Positions 1 to 8,976 of a stretch of 29,624 nt of DNA are shown piece by piece. The stretch comes from Phocaeicola fibrisolvens. Lineage in GTDB: Bacteria > Bacteroidota > Bacteroidia > Bacteroidales > Bacteroidaceae. Position 1 is the first letter of the stretch, and every line of letters starts with the position of its first letter. The stretch lies in contig NZ_JAOQJI010000048.1 in assembly GCF_025567125.1 (NCBI RefSeq), forward strand, positions 1 to 29,624, written 5' to 3'. The translations under genes and the position numbers were made by a program. The notes beneath the pieces are model-generated. The model was not told where the DNA came from, did no database searches, and was given only the letters and a program-made list of their open reading frames with translations.

Positions 1-18
1 TTGTCGGCTATAGCAGCA

Positions 19-75
19 TATTGCTTTTTTGAAAAGAAGCCCGCCATTGATGTAAACTTTGTCAATGACGGACAA
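19..75 (-). terminator. Terminator-like hairpin, family copy 1 (minus orientation)
   Basis: Read on the minus strand, an arm CCGTCATTGA and an arm TCAATGGCGG flank an 11-nt loop with one mismatch. They are followed by CTTCTTTTC and a further AT-rich dyad. The sequence closely matches the hairpins at 13663-13703 and 25689-25730. No minus-strand gene lies to its right, so its role here is unclear. It could be an orphaned terminator or act on antisense transcription. Confidence 0.45.
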
Positions 76-130
76 CTGTCTATTTTCTAATTTTATATCG
101 AACTCACGTTAAAATAGCCATTTTTGGTGA

Positions 131-161
131 TTTTCCATGAAACAGGCATGTCGTATTTTTG
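131..161 (+). promoter_or_regulatory. Candidate Bacteroidetes promoter for the nine-gene operon
   Basis: A -7 box TATTTTTG at 154-161 fits TAnnTTTG. A weak -33 element TTTT at 131-134 is 19 nt upstream, within the usual 19-21 nt spacing. Transcription would start near 168, giving a leader of about 40 nt before the ATG at 208. No recognisable Fur box or riboswitch was seen. Confidence 0.5.
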
Positions 162-207
162 CAAAGAAAATTTTTACTTGTGTAAAAAACCTTAACCAAA
201 CTATTTT

Positions 208-3200
208 ATGGATAAAAATCACAACGTAGGGCTCCTGTTGGCCCTATCTTTCCTTTTGCATATAAGCTACTTATATGCAGGCACTTCTTATGAGGCTTAT
301 GAAGCTGCTCCACAAATCGTGGTAAGAGGTGTGGTTACGGATGTCGGTGGAGAGCCGTTAATTGGAGCTGCTGTACAAAATGTACGAAAGAAAAGCGGTG
401 TTGTCACAGACTTGAACGGTCAGTTTGAAATTCGTACTTCTGTGGGTGAAAAATGGACCGTCAGTTATATTGGGATGAAACCGTATGAGTTTGTTGTCAA
501 GTCTGAAAAGAAATTGCGCATCGTGTTGGAATCCGATGTGCAGGCCTTGGCTGAGGTGGTCGTGACGGGATATAGTAAGGTGAATTCCCGATTGTTTGTA
601 GGGGCTGTCACCAAAGTTTCTACCCAAGACTTCCTTTCGGCACCCCAAGCCGATTTCAGTCGCCTGTTGGAAGGAAAAGCGCCGGGGTTGAATATCTCTT
701 CTGTTTCCAGCACTTTCGGGGCGGCTCCGAAAGTTAACATCCGGGGCGGCAGTTCCATTCACGGAAATGTGCAGCCTTTGTGGGTGGTGGATGGAGCTGT
801 TGTGGAGGATATGGTGGCATTGAACGAGGAACAGCTGGCCTCCGGTGATGCCATTACGCTAGTCAGTTCTACACTGGCCGGATTGAATCCGGCAGATATT
901 GAAAGTATTGAAGTGTTGAAAGACGCTTCGGCCACTTCCTTATATGGGGCCAGGGGGATGAACGGAGTCATCGTCGTGGAATCCAAGGCCGGCAAACGCG
1001 GGAAAGGACTCGATGTGACGTATAATTTGACTACTTCTTTGCGGCTCAGGCCATCTTATACACAATTTGACATGATGAACAGTGCCGAAACGATGCAAGT
1101 TTATCATGAGATGGAGAACAAAGGCTATTTTACGATGAATCGTGCCCTTTATGGGCGAAGGGGAGGGGTGTATTCCCAAATGTATCAGCTTATCGATACC
1201 TTTCAGCAAGGCGGATTCGGTTTACCCAATACGTTGGAAGCCAGAAGGGCGTTTTTACATAAGGCATCCACGTATAATACCGATTGGTTCAAGCACATCT
1301 ATACCCAGTCGCTGACACAAAATCATTCTTTGTCCTTAAGTTATGGGGGAGAGAAATCGGCTACTTATGCCTCCGTGAGTTTTTACAATGATCCGGGTGA
1401 AACGGTAGCCGAGAAGGTGAAGCGCTTTACGGGTTTCTTGAATTCGAGTTTCTTCCTGTCTCCCCGTCTGAAGGTATCTGCCAATCTCCAAGCCAACTTC
1501 CGTGAACAGCGTGCCCCGGGAACGTTTCCACGTATCCGGAATCTGGAGGCAGGAGCTTATAAGCGTGATTTTGACATCAACCCGTTCAATTATGCGTTGA
1601 ATACGTCCCGTACGTTGCGTCCTTACGATGAGGCCGGGAATTATGAATATTACCGGAACGATTGGGCTCCATTTAATATTCTTCAAGAGTATCAGGAAAA
1701 TTACATGCGTATCCGCGTGTCCGATTTTCGTTTCTCATTAAGTGGGGAATGGGAACCTGTCAAGAAACTGCGTCTGTCGCTTTTGCTGAATACCCGTATG
1801 GCGGTGACGGGGATGGCGCATTTTCTGGGAGAGAACTCCAATGTGCTGTGGGCGTACCGGGCCGACCGGAGCTTGTTGGAAAGACAGCACAATATTTACC
1901 TTTACCGTCCGGAGAAGGGGGAGCCGCAGGTGATTCTACCCATGGGTGGGGTTTACCAGAAATCGTCACAGACGATGAACAGTTATCTGGGACGTGCCTC
2001 ACTGGATTATGTTCACGAATGGGGTGGTCATCGGATGAAATGGTTTTCTTTTGCTGAGGTGAAGATAAACGATTTGTCGTCTGACTCTTTCAAGGGATAC
2101 GGTATCGGTTTTAACCGGGCCAACAGTGTCATGACTTCACCGCTGGTGTTTGAAAAGATACTGAATGAAGGGGAGGACTATTTTTCCTTGCACGACCGCC
2201 ATGAGCGTGACGTCGTTTTTTCCGGCTCTTTGACCTACGACTACCGGAACCGGTATATTCTGAATCTGGTAGGTAATTACGAAGGTTCCAATGCGGCAGG
2301 AATCGGTCGTCGGGTAAGATGGTTGCCTACTTGGAACGTGGGGGTGAAATGGAATGTGGATGCGGAGTCGTTTTTTGCACCTTTCCGTAATTTTTGGAAC
2401 CAGTTTTCTCTGCGTATGAGTTACGGGTTGGTGGCCAAGATGAACAGTGAGGCCATCAATTCCTTGCCGGTGTACGACAGTCGTCTGACCTTCTGCAAGG
2501 ATATCTCCGATCGGGAGTATGCCATTTACATCCAGCACTTGGAAAACCGTGACCTCACTTGGGAAAAAATGTATGAGTTCAATGTGGGGACCGACCTGTC
2601 TTTCTGGAATGACCGGATCAGCTGTTCGTTGGATGTGTATTCGCGCCGTTCGTTCGATTTGATTGACTGGGTACAGACTTCCGGTATTGGAGGGGAGTAC
2701 AAAAAATGGATGAACTTTGGGGATATGAAGACCGTGGGCCTTGATTTTCTGCTGAATACGCAGAACATCCGGCAGAAAGATTTCAGCTGGAATACAGTCT
2801 GGGGCTTCTCATTCTATCACCAGGAGATAACCCGTTTGCTGAACCAACCTACCACTTTCGACATGGTGGCAGGCAACGGGCGGGGGAATATTGAAGGATT
2901 TCCCCGGGGAGGGTTGTATTCTTTCGACTTCCGGGGGCTGACGGATAGAGGATTGCCCCAGTTTTATTTTGGCAATCTGCCATTGTCATCCAACGGCTAT
3001 TCGCAGATTGCGGGGGCCAACTTCTATGACGCGACTTATAACCGGTCTTATCTGCTGTATGAGGGTCCTTCCGAGCCGTTTATCACTACTAGCTTTGAAA
3101 ACACTTTCCGTTACAAAGGTTGGAGTCTCTCCGTGTTTCTGACTTCCCGGATGGGTAATAAAGTGCGGATCAGTCCGAGGTTTGACCCGGAATACAACGA

Positions 3201-3597
3201 CCTGAATGTGTTCACTACCCGTTATCGCGACCGCTGGCTGGTGAAGGGAGATGAACAGACCAAGCACATTCCCGTCATTCCAGGATATGACATTTACAGT
3301 TTGATGGGAAAAAAGAATGTGGAGCGGGCTTACAACACCTATAACTATTCGCAGGTGAATGTGGCCGACGGAAGTTTCGTGCGCTTGAAGAGTCTTTCGC
3401 TAGGCTATACTTTCCCTCGCTCGGTTTGTGAGAAAATGAAGATGAAAGGTCTCAGTCTGTATGCCCAGGTGACCAATCCTTTTTTGATTTATGCGGATAA
3501 GAAACTGCAGGGAAGAGACCCGGAGTTCATCAATTCCGGAGGGGTTTCTTCTCCCACCCCCAGAACGTACAGTATGTCGGTACAGTTAAGTTTTTAA
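208..3597 (+). CDS. SusC/RagA-like TonB-linked outer-membrane transporter
   Basis: This 1129-residue protein is the probable outer-membrane channel of the operon, importing a ligand captured by the SusD-like partner with energy from TonB. A signal peptide spans about residues 1-24. A CarboxypepD_reg-like beta-sandwich follows (about 38-110, with GVVTDVGGEPLIGA). A TonB-box-like segment LAEVVVTGY lies near 114-122, then a plug domain with NIRGG, LWVVDGAVV and IEVLKDASATSLYGARG (about 178-250), then a long beta-barrel ending in the aromatic C terminus QLSF. Length and order are typical of SusC. The SusD-like gene starts 12 nt after its stop. The ligand cannot be named from sequence; the neighbours suggest a metal complex rather than a glycan. 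Confidence 0.93.
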   Translation: MDKNHNVGLLLALSFLLHISYLYAGTSYEAYEAAPQIVVRGVVTDVGGEPLIGAAVQNVRKKSGVVTDLNGQFEIRTSVGEKWTVSYIGMKPYEFVVKSEKKLRIVLESDVQALAEVVVTGYSKVNSRLFVGAVTKVSTQDFLSAPQADFSRLLEGKAPGLNISSVSSTFGAAPKVNIRGGSSIHGNVQPLWVVDGAVVEDMVALNEEQLASGDAITLVSSTLAGLNPADIESIEVLKDASATSLYGARGMNGVIVVESKAGKRGKGLDVTYNLTTSLRLRPSYTQFDMMNSAETMQVYHEMENKGYFTMNRALYGRRGGVYSQMYQLIDTFQQGGFGLPNTLEARRAFLHKASTYNTDWFKHIYTQSLTQNHSLSLSYGGEKSATYASVSFYNDPGETVAEKVKRFTGFLNSSFFLSPRLKVSANLQANFREQRAPGTFPRIRNLEAGAYKRDFDINPFNYALNTSRTLRPYDEAGNYEYYRNDWAPFNILQEYQENYMRIRVSDFRFSLSGEWEPVKKLRLSLLLNTRMAVTGMAHFLGENSNVLWAYRADRSLLERQHNIYLYRPEKGEPQVILPMGGVYQKSSQTMNSYLGRASLDYVHEWGGHRMKWFSFAEVKINDLSSDSFKGYGIGFNRANSVMTSPLVFEKILNEGEDYFSLHDRHERDVVFSGSLTYDYRNRYILNLVGNYEGSNAAGIGRRVRWLPTWNVGVKWNVDAESFFAPFRNFWNQFSLRMSYGLVAKMNSEAINSLPVYDSRLTFCKDISDREYAIYIQHLENRDLTWEKMYEFNVGTDLSFWNDRISCSLDVYSRRSFDLIDWVQTSGIGGEYKKWMNFGDMKTVGLDFLLNTQNIRQKDFSWNTVWGFSFYHQEITRLLNQPTTFDMVAGNGRGNIEGFPRGGLYSFDFRGLTDRGLPQFYFGNLPLSSNGYSQIAGANFYDATYNRSYLLYEGPSEPFITTSFENTFRYKGWSLSVFLTSRMGNKVRISPRFDPEYNDLNVFTTRYRDRWLVKGDEQTKHIPVIPGYDIYSLMGKKNVERAYNTYNYSQVNVADGSFVRLKSLSLGYTFPRSVCEKMKMKGLSLYAQVTNPFLIYADKKLQGRDPEFINSGGVSSPTPRTYSMSVQLSF

Positions 3598-3609
3598 TGA
3601 ATAGAAAAT

Positions 3610-5118
3610 ATGAGAAAAATAAATAGATATGTTTCCTCCCTTTTGGGAGCGGTTTGCCTCGTGCTGTCTGCATGCAATGATTTTCTGGAACAGTATCCCG
3701 ATTCGAATACCCATACGGAAGTCGACTTCAAAGAGAAGATTGCCCAGCTGCTGACGGCTGCTTATCCGGAAGCCAGTTATTTCCGTTTCCTGGAGTTGCG
3801 GACGGACAATGTAGACGACCGGAGTGCGAAATTGCCGGCTTCACGGTTGAACGAGGCCATGTTTTATTGGAACGATTACCACGAGGAAGATTTGGATTCT
3901 CCCAAGCTGTATTGGCTGGATTGTTACCGGGGAATCGCTCAGGCCAATCAGGCGCTGGAATTGCTGGCCGCTTTTCCGGATAAGGAAGACCCGCAGTTGC
4001 AGGCCCTTTATGCCGAGGCGTTTCTGGTTCGTGCTTACCTGCATTTCATGGTGGCCAATATCTGGGCGCCGCCTTTTGCCGATGAGGAAACCAACAAAGG
4101 GTTGCCTGGCATCCCTTATGTGGAGAAATCCGAGAAAAATGCGTGGGTGTCTTATCCGCAAGAGAACTTGCAGGACACTTACCGGAAGATTGAAAGAGAC
4201 CTTTCCTATGGGCTGGCTTGGGTGAAGGACGAGTATTATCAGAAGAAAAAATACCACTTTCATAAAAAGGCGGCTTATGCGCTGGCCGTCCGTTTTTTTG
4301 CCTATACGGGTCAGTGGCAAAAGGTGATTGATTATGCTACTTACGTATTGGGTTCGGACGTGAAGAAAGCCATTTTGCCTTATCAGGAATATAAGGAGAA
4401 ATCCGTGGAGGAGATGGTGGAAGGTTATGCCTCGGAGGATAACCCAAGTAACCTGCTGATTACTACGGTGGAGAGCCTTTGGGAAGAAAACTACAAGACC
4501 GACCGTTACGGACTGGGAAGTGTATCGTATGAAGAGGTTTTCCAGCGTTTTTCGTCTAAAAGTATCCGGCAGATAGAAGGTTATTTCAAAGCGGTGCACA
4601 GGCTTGATCGGACCCGTGCCTACTGGCCGAAGTTTACCCATTTTCAGTCGGCTGACGGATTGCTGAACGAACGTCGCGGACAGTACACACAGAATGTCTT
4701 GCTGACCACCGAAGAAGTTTTTCTGCATCGTATCGAGGCTTATGCCATGACGGGCCGTGCTGATTTGGCCAAAGATGACTTGATTACGTTCATCAACCAG
4801 AAGCATATTGCGGATGGTATCGGGAGTGAGTTGTCGGGTACTGAAATCGAGAATGTGAAACCTGCCGACCGGGAACGGATACAGCCTTTTTATCGTCCGC
4901 TTACGCAAGAACAGGCCGCTATTCTGTACTATGTCAGTGAGGTGGCCCGGCAGCAGTTCATTCACGAAGGACTCCGCTGGTTCGATTTACGCCGTTTCAA
5001 TATCAGTGTAGACCGCAACCGGGTGGGAGAGGCCAAGAAGGCACGTTATGTGTTGCAGCCGGAGGATTCCCGCAAAACGCTCTCTTTGCCCGAGGGGGTA
5101 ACTCTTATTAATCCGTAA
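3610..5118 (+). CDS. SusD/RagB-like surface lipoprotein
   Basis: This 502-residue outer-membrane lipoprotein should form the ligand-binding lid on the SusC-like channel encoded just upstream. The signal peptide ends in a lipobox LSAC with the lipidated Cys at residue 22. The mature start has the typical NDFLEQYPDS. The helical TPR core holds the familiar ALYAEAFLVRAYLHF segment (near 133-147). The C-terminal RagB/SusD signature FIHEGLRWFDLRRFN is present near residue 450. Length is normal for SusD-like proteins. It lies 12 nt after the SusC-like gene and 12 nt before the next gene, so all are probably co-transcribed. Confidence 0.92.
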   Translation: MRKINRYVSSLLGAVCLVLSACNDFLEQYPDSNTHTEVDFKEKIAQLLTAAYPEASYFRFLELRTDNVDDRSAKLPASRLNEAMFYWNDYHEEDLDSPKLYWLDCYRGIAQANQALELLAAFPDKEDPQLQALYAEAFLVRAYLHFMVANIWAPPFADEETNKGLPGIPYVEKSEKNAWVSYPQENLQDTYRKIERDLSYGLAWVKDEYYQKKKYHFHKKAAYALAVRFFAYTGQWQKVIDYATYVLGSDVKKAILPYQEYKEKSVEEMVEGYASEDNPSNLLITTVESLWEENYKTDRYGLGSVSYEEVFQRFSSKSIRQIEGYFKAVHRLDRTRAYWPKFTHFQSADGLLNERRGQYTQNVLLTTEEVFLHRIEAYAMTGRADLAKDDLITFINQKHIADGIGSELSGTEIENVKPADRERIQPFYRPLTQEQAAILYYVSEVARQQFIHEGLRWFDLRRFNISVDRNRVGEAKKARYVLQPEDSRKTLSLPEGVTLINP

Positions 5119-5130
5119 ACTTATAATGAT

Positions 5131-6048
5131 ATGCGAAAACAGATTTATTTATTGCTCTTGATAGGGGGCGGTTGCCTGGGAGGTGGATGTCAGAAGGTAG
5201 AGATGCCCGTTCAGTATCCTTTTGCTTCGGAGCCTGGACCACAAACCGAATTGGACCAATGGCTGTCGGAAGAATTTACTCGCCCCTATAATATAGAGGT
5301 AGGGTACACCCGGACGCCTTACAGAGAAACAGACTGGCCTGACAACCTGCCGCCCAATCGGGAGAAAATTCGTCCGTTGCTGGAGGCCTTGAAGGCTTTG
5401 TGGATAGTACCTTTTGAACAGGCCGGTGGTACGCCGTTCATGAAGGAATATGTTCCCCGGCAAATCCTTCTGTGGGGAGATGTCAATTTGAATTCCTTGC
5501 AGATAGGTGAAATTAATACCTCTTTGGGGGAAGCTGTTCTTCCGGTGTTTGGGGTCGATCGTTTTTCTACAGCAACGGCAGAAAACCTTTTCCCGTATGT
5601 GCGGATGGCGACTTTTGCTTTTGCCAAACGGCTGGTACAAGGACGACCTTCCTTACTCGACAAGTTTGCGGCACTCAATCCATCGTCTTTTTATTATGAC
5701 TGGTCGAAAAGTGCGGATGTATCCAAAGGGGAGTATTCGTTTCATGGTACGCCTTACAGTTGGAAGAAAGGTTTCTTCAGCAATGGAGCAATGGAATCAT
5801 CCCTTTGTGATTTTGCCGAGACACTGAGTATGCTGGTATGTTTGTCTGTCAGTGAAATCAATGAGTGTTTAAATACGGCACAAGAATTGGGGGGTGAAGG
5901 GGCCAAGGCGACATTGCAGCGTAAAATGGCTTTTGTCGATGAGTTTTTATGGGAGAACTTTAAGATTCGCAGGGAAGCGCAGCTGACCCGGGTCATTTCA
6001 GCTTCTCTCAAACATTATAAACAACCACATGATGCTCCGGCATCGTGA
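5131..6048 (+). CDS. Mx1-type import-associated metallohydrolase-like lipoprotein, zinc motif lost
   Basis: This 305-residue lipoprotein has a signal peptide with Cys at 15 or 20. Its layout and position after susC/susD match the Bacteroidetes 'substrate import-associated zinc metallohydrolase' lipoproteins (Peptidase_Mx1 type). Family-like segments include the N-terminal LDQWLSEEFTRPYNIEV, the segment before the zinc site, a later FYYDW, and GFFSNGAMESSLCDFAE (about 214-230), corresponding to the family's DFAE region. Where members carry HEFAHILHQ, this protein reads FAFAKRLVQ (162-170), so both zinc His and the catalytic Glu are absent. Active hydrolysis is therefore unlikely. A binding or scaffold role is an inference. 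The stop overlaps a GTG codon of the next frame, but the next gene more likely starts at 6063. Confidence 0.75.
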   Translation: MRKQIYLLLLIGGGCLGGGCQKVEMPVQYPFASEPGPQTELDQWLSEEFTRPYNIEVGYTRTPYRETDWPDNLPPNREKIRPLLEALKALWIVPFEQAGGTPFMKEYVPRQILLWGDVNLNSLQIGEINTSLGEAVLPVFGVDRFSTATAENLFPYVRMATFAFAKRLVQGRPSLLDKFAALNPSSFYYDWSKSADVSKGEYSFHGTPYSWKKGFFSNGAMESSLCDFAETLSMLVCLSVSEINECLNTAQELGGEGAKATLQRKMAFVDEFLWENFKIRREAQLTRVISASLKHYKQPHDAPAS

Positions 6049-6062
6049 CAAAAAACAATGTG

Positions 6063-7157
6063 ATGAAAAAATTGATTTTTTATATAATGATGGCTTGCGG
6101 ATTAGGTATGGGGTGCAGCAAGCAGGAATCCATTCCGGTGCGCAATATTGAGGACTTGTCGGCGGCAAAGGATTTCCGGGAACGCTTGTGCCAAGCGGAA
6201 AATGGATGGCTGGTGCGTTATTTCCCGCAAGTAGATAATTATTTGAATACGAATATCACCGAAAATATAAAGACGAACTACAACTCGTTGTATCCTGAAA
6301 TCTTATCCCGCCGTCTGGGCGTGGGAGGCTATAATCTGTTTGTAAAGTTCCAACCCGACGGCACCTTGAAGATGCTGACGGATATTGCTTACCGGCAGTC
6401 GGACGCTGACCAAACGGAAATGGAGCGGAAAACCTATTATGTGCCGGAATTCAATCTGGAGGTGACGGAGGCAAACTATGAGATAAAGGTGGCGGAGGGA
6501 TTGAACCTGATTTTGACGACGCCTACCATGCTCGACCAGCTAAAAGGATTTGAAGTCAATGTGGAAAACCGCTTCTCTCCGGTACGTGTGGAGGAAGACA
6601 AGATTGTGCTGCGTACGGCGAACTATCTGGGCGAAGATTCCGAATGGATTGAACTGACTCCTCTTGATTTCCCGATGGAGGAATGGAAGGAACGGATGCA
6701 ACGGCGGATTGACCGGAAAGAACGGTTCCGGAAACGCTCTTTTGCCACAGGCAACCAGAAATCGCGGCGTCCTTGTGTCTTGCAGATTCTGCTGACGGCG
6801 ACTGGAGAAGTGGTGTATCAGAGCACCATGGATTTTGGTTATACGCTGATGGACGACCGTATGACTTATCATTATGGACATACGCGGAAGAATGGAGAAC
6901 GGGTGGCCCGTTACGACCGTTTGCAGTATGAGCTGTTCTATAAGAACGAGCGGCCGGAAAAGACGGTGGAAGGCTACGATGGCAGCACGTATTACACGGC
7001 GTTGGGGTCGGGATATATGGCTACTGAAGAGGGAGTCTTTTTCCTGCCCGGACTGAAGTTCAACGAGGAGGTCGTGTTTCAGGAGTTTGTAGAGAAAGGA
7101 AGTCGGGAATGGGAAGGAGTGGCAGGGCCTTATACCGCCCGAATAAAATTTAATTGA
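6063..7157 (+). CDS. DUF4302-type lipoprotein
   Basis: This 364-residue lipoprotein has a signal peptide ending in GMGC, with lipidated Cys at residue 18. AENGWLVRYFP (45-55) and GGYNLFVKF (88-96) are recognisable DUF4302 signatures. The family has no assigned reaction and occurs in SusC/SusD import loci next to Mx1-type lipoproteins, as here. A GTG codon at 6045 is in frame and overlaps the previous stop. ATG 6063 was preferred because it gives a standard lipoprotein leader beginning MKKLIF. The protein ends in an aromatic/basic strand (YTARIKFN). It probably acts at the outer membrane with the transporter. Its substrate is unknown. Confidence 0.75.
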   Translation: MKKLIFYIMMACGLGMGCSKQESIPVRNIEDLSAAKDFRERLCQAENGWLVRYFPQVDNYLNTNITENIKTNYNSLYPEILSRRLGVGGYNLFVKFQPDGTLKMLTDIAYRQSDADQTEMERKTYYVPEFNLEVTEANYEIKVAEGLNLILTTPTMLDQLKGFEVNVENRFSPVRVEEDKIVLRTANYLGEDSEWIELTPLDFPMEEWKERMQRRIDRKERFRKRSFATGNQKSRRPCVLQILLTATGEVVYQSTMDFGYTLMDDRMTYHYGHTRKNGERVARYDRLQYELFYKNERPEKTVEGYDGSTYYTALGSGYMATEEGVFFLPGLKFNEEVVFQEFVEKGSREWEGVAGPYTARIKFN

Positions 7158-7165
7158 ATGGATAA

Positions 7166-7816
7166 ATGAAGAAACGTATGAAATATTATGTATGGGTAGG
7201 AATGGCCGTGCTGCTGGTCGGTTGTCAGAAAGAAACGGCGGAGATGCCGCCCGAGGATTATAGTAAGTTTATCTCCTTGAAGGAAGCCGACAAGCTGCCG
7301 TTGGAGCTGGGAGTACCTTTCAACTGTTTCCCGAAGCATCCGGGCGACTGGGGTGTTACTCCGTCGGACGAATTTCAGATGGAGGATAAGAATACTTATT
7401 CAATAGAGTTGAATTTCTATGCACGGGCAGACATTCACAACCGGCAGGACCCGACCAATCTGACGGCTATGGTGATTCAGTACTTGGACACCGATAACCG
7501 GTTGGTGGTCGACACCTTGTACGACGGGAAGAACTGCATTACTTCCAAGGTACGTAACGGAGTATTGTCTTTTTCCGGCAAGCAGGCGGACCGGAAATAC
7601 ACGATTGAAAAGAAGAGTGGCGACCTCTTCTATTTTGCCGTGTTCCTCAGTCCGTATGGGAGGGTGGATGTCTCTTCGGAATTCTATGTCAATGGAGATG
7701 CCGACGATACGTTCTACGGCATGCAGTACGAGTATAGCCGGAACGCGGAATCCTTCCATATCACCGATTATGGGGTGGACTACCTGATTTATTCAAAAGC
7801 CATGTATTTACCTTAA
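7166..7816 (+). CDS. Unrecognised 216-residue lipoprotein in the import operon
   Basis: The leader ends in LLVGC, with lipidated Cys at residue 20, so the product is probably anchored to the outer membrane. The mature region looks like a beta-rich extracellular domain: short alternating strands, many Tyr/Asp/Asn, and no long helices or catalytic motif that I recognise. Its slot after DUF4302 is often filled by DUF4843-type lipoproteins, but I could not match that family's features and do not assign it. It begins 8 nt after the previous stop and ends 17 nt before the next gene. ATG 7178 is an alternative start that also leaves a usable signal peptide. A ligand-binding accessory role is inferred from context only. 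Confidence 0.7.
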   Translation: MKKRMKYYVWVGMAVLLVGCQKETAEMPPEDYSKFISLKEADKLPLELGVPFNCFPKHPGDWGVTPSDEFQMEDKNTYSIELNFYARADIHNRQDPTNLTAMVIQYLDTDNRLVVDTLYDGKNCITSKVRNGVLSFSGKQADRKYTIEKKSGDLFYFAVFLSPYGRVDVSSEFYVNGDADDTFYGMQYEYSRNAESFHITDYGVDYLIYSKAMYLP

Positions 7817-7833
7817 CTTAAATAATTTATCAA

Positions 7834-8958
7834 ATGAAAAAAATCACCTTATGGATTTGTATGGGGAGTGTAATCTGTCTGCTCTCCGGTTGTGCGAAAA
7901 AAGAACTGGAAAGAATGACCGATTCAACCGAAGAGAAGAAGGAGGAGCTCCTGATGGAATATAAGTTTACTCAAAACGGAATTTCTACGGTAGACATTGG
8001 GGAGTCGAAGGAGATGATTCTGGCTTTCCGTCATTTCAACAATGCCATCAACAGCAAGACACAGAGTAATTTCTCCAAACAGCTGGAAAGTTATCGGAAT
8101 GTCATTGCGGGTGCCTTGTCTCCGACAGATGAAGCGCTCAAAAAGCCGGTGGCCGACCGTATTTCCGGACTGGCAGACCAGCTGTATGCACTGGTGAGCA
8201 GTGAGGCTGTCAGTCGAAAAGCGCAGCCAGGCGTGCCGGGTACGGTGGCCGTATCGAATGAAGAATCCCGAATGCTCGACGAAAAAGGGGTGGAATTAGG
8301 GCAGGTCATCCAGAAAGCCCTGATGGGTGCTTTGACACTGGACAAGGTCAATTATTTTCTGGAAAAGGCTCTGAAAGCAGACAATGCATTGCCGGTGGCT
8401 GGTAAGAACTATACGGAAATGGCGCATTGCTGGGACATTGCCTATGGTTATTTGGGTACGTTGGACGTAGACCCGAATCGGCTGGCTCCTTTGTTCCTGG
8501 CCAACTATATTGAAAAGGAAGCAGTGGGCATGCAGGGACTGAGTGGCATCAATACGTCGGTCTATCAGGCTTTTTACAAGGGACGGAAGGCCATTGGGGA
8601 CCACAATCTGGAGGAAGTGCGGAAGCAGGTGGCTTCCATTCGTGGGCAGATGCTCAAGTTGTTTTCCTTGCGTACGGTATATTATTTGCGGGAAAGCCAG
8701 ACATTTCTGGAACGGACGGTCTCGATGCCGAGCGAAGGTTATTTCCATTCCATGGGAGAGGCACTTGGGTTTATCCTGGCCCTTCCGTTTGTGAAGGATG
8801 AGGCTGGAAAATCCCGGATTACGTGGGAACAGGCGGTCGCCCTGTATGACGGACTGACGCAAGGTGAGACCGGCGTGTGGGAGAAAGGCCGTCTCACCGG
8901 GGTGCAGGAGGGTTCCATCAGCGCAACCATCGAAAAGGTACATCAGTATTTTCACTAA
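7834..8958 (+). CDS. DUF4856-like helical lipoprotein
   Basis: This 374-residue, mostly helical protein has a lipobox LSGC (Cys 20). It resembles the DUF4856 family, which accompanies imelysin-like proteins and TonB receptors in Bacteroidetes. The anchor is residues 190-205, GKNYTEMAHCWDIAYG, which corresponds to the family region I recall as roughly MEHHWDEAFGY. On that recollection, two acidic residues are replaced here (A197, I202) and a His by C199. The following segment describes a predominantly alpha-helical bundle with ANYIEKEAVG and a late FILALPF helix. The imelysin-like gene starts 18 nt downstream. Function is unproven; a partner of the imelysin-like protein in metal handling is an inference. 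Confidence 0.6.
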   Translation: MKKITLWICMGSVICLLSGCAKKELERMTDSTEEKKEELLMEYKFTQNGISTVDIGESKEMILAFRHFNNAINSKTQSNFSKQLESYRNVIAGALSPTDEALKKPVADRISGLADQLYALVSSEAVSRKAQPGVPGTVAVSNEESRMLDEKGVELGQVIQKALMGALTLDKVNYFLEKALKADNALPVAGKNYTEMAHCWDIAYGYLGTLDVDPNRLAPLFLANYIEKEAVGMQGLSGINTSVYQAFYKGRKAIGDHNLEEVRKQVASIRGQMLKLFSLRTVYYLRESQTFLERTVSMPSEGYFHSMGEALGFILALPFVKDEAGKSRITWEQAVALYDGLTQGETGVWEKGRLTGVQEGSISATIEKVHQYFH

Positions 8959-8976
8959 AAAATGTATTGATCTGAC

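Noticed and set aside
1..90. An open plus-strand frame of 29 codons ending in TAA at 88-90, possibly the end of an upstream gene.
   Set aside because: It is too short to distinguish from chance, has no recognisable features, and overlaps the hairpin sequence, which explains the DNA better.
3841..4965. A 374-codon minus-strand open frame opposite the SusD-like gene.
   Set aside because: It lies wholly within a well-supported SusD-like gene, has no coherent domain, and its basic, low-complexity composition is that of an antisense shadow.
7166..7816. Assignment as DUF4843 or HmuY.
   Set aside because: Its position suggests such a role, but the sequence shows none of the features I recall for either family.
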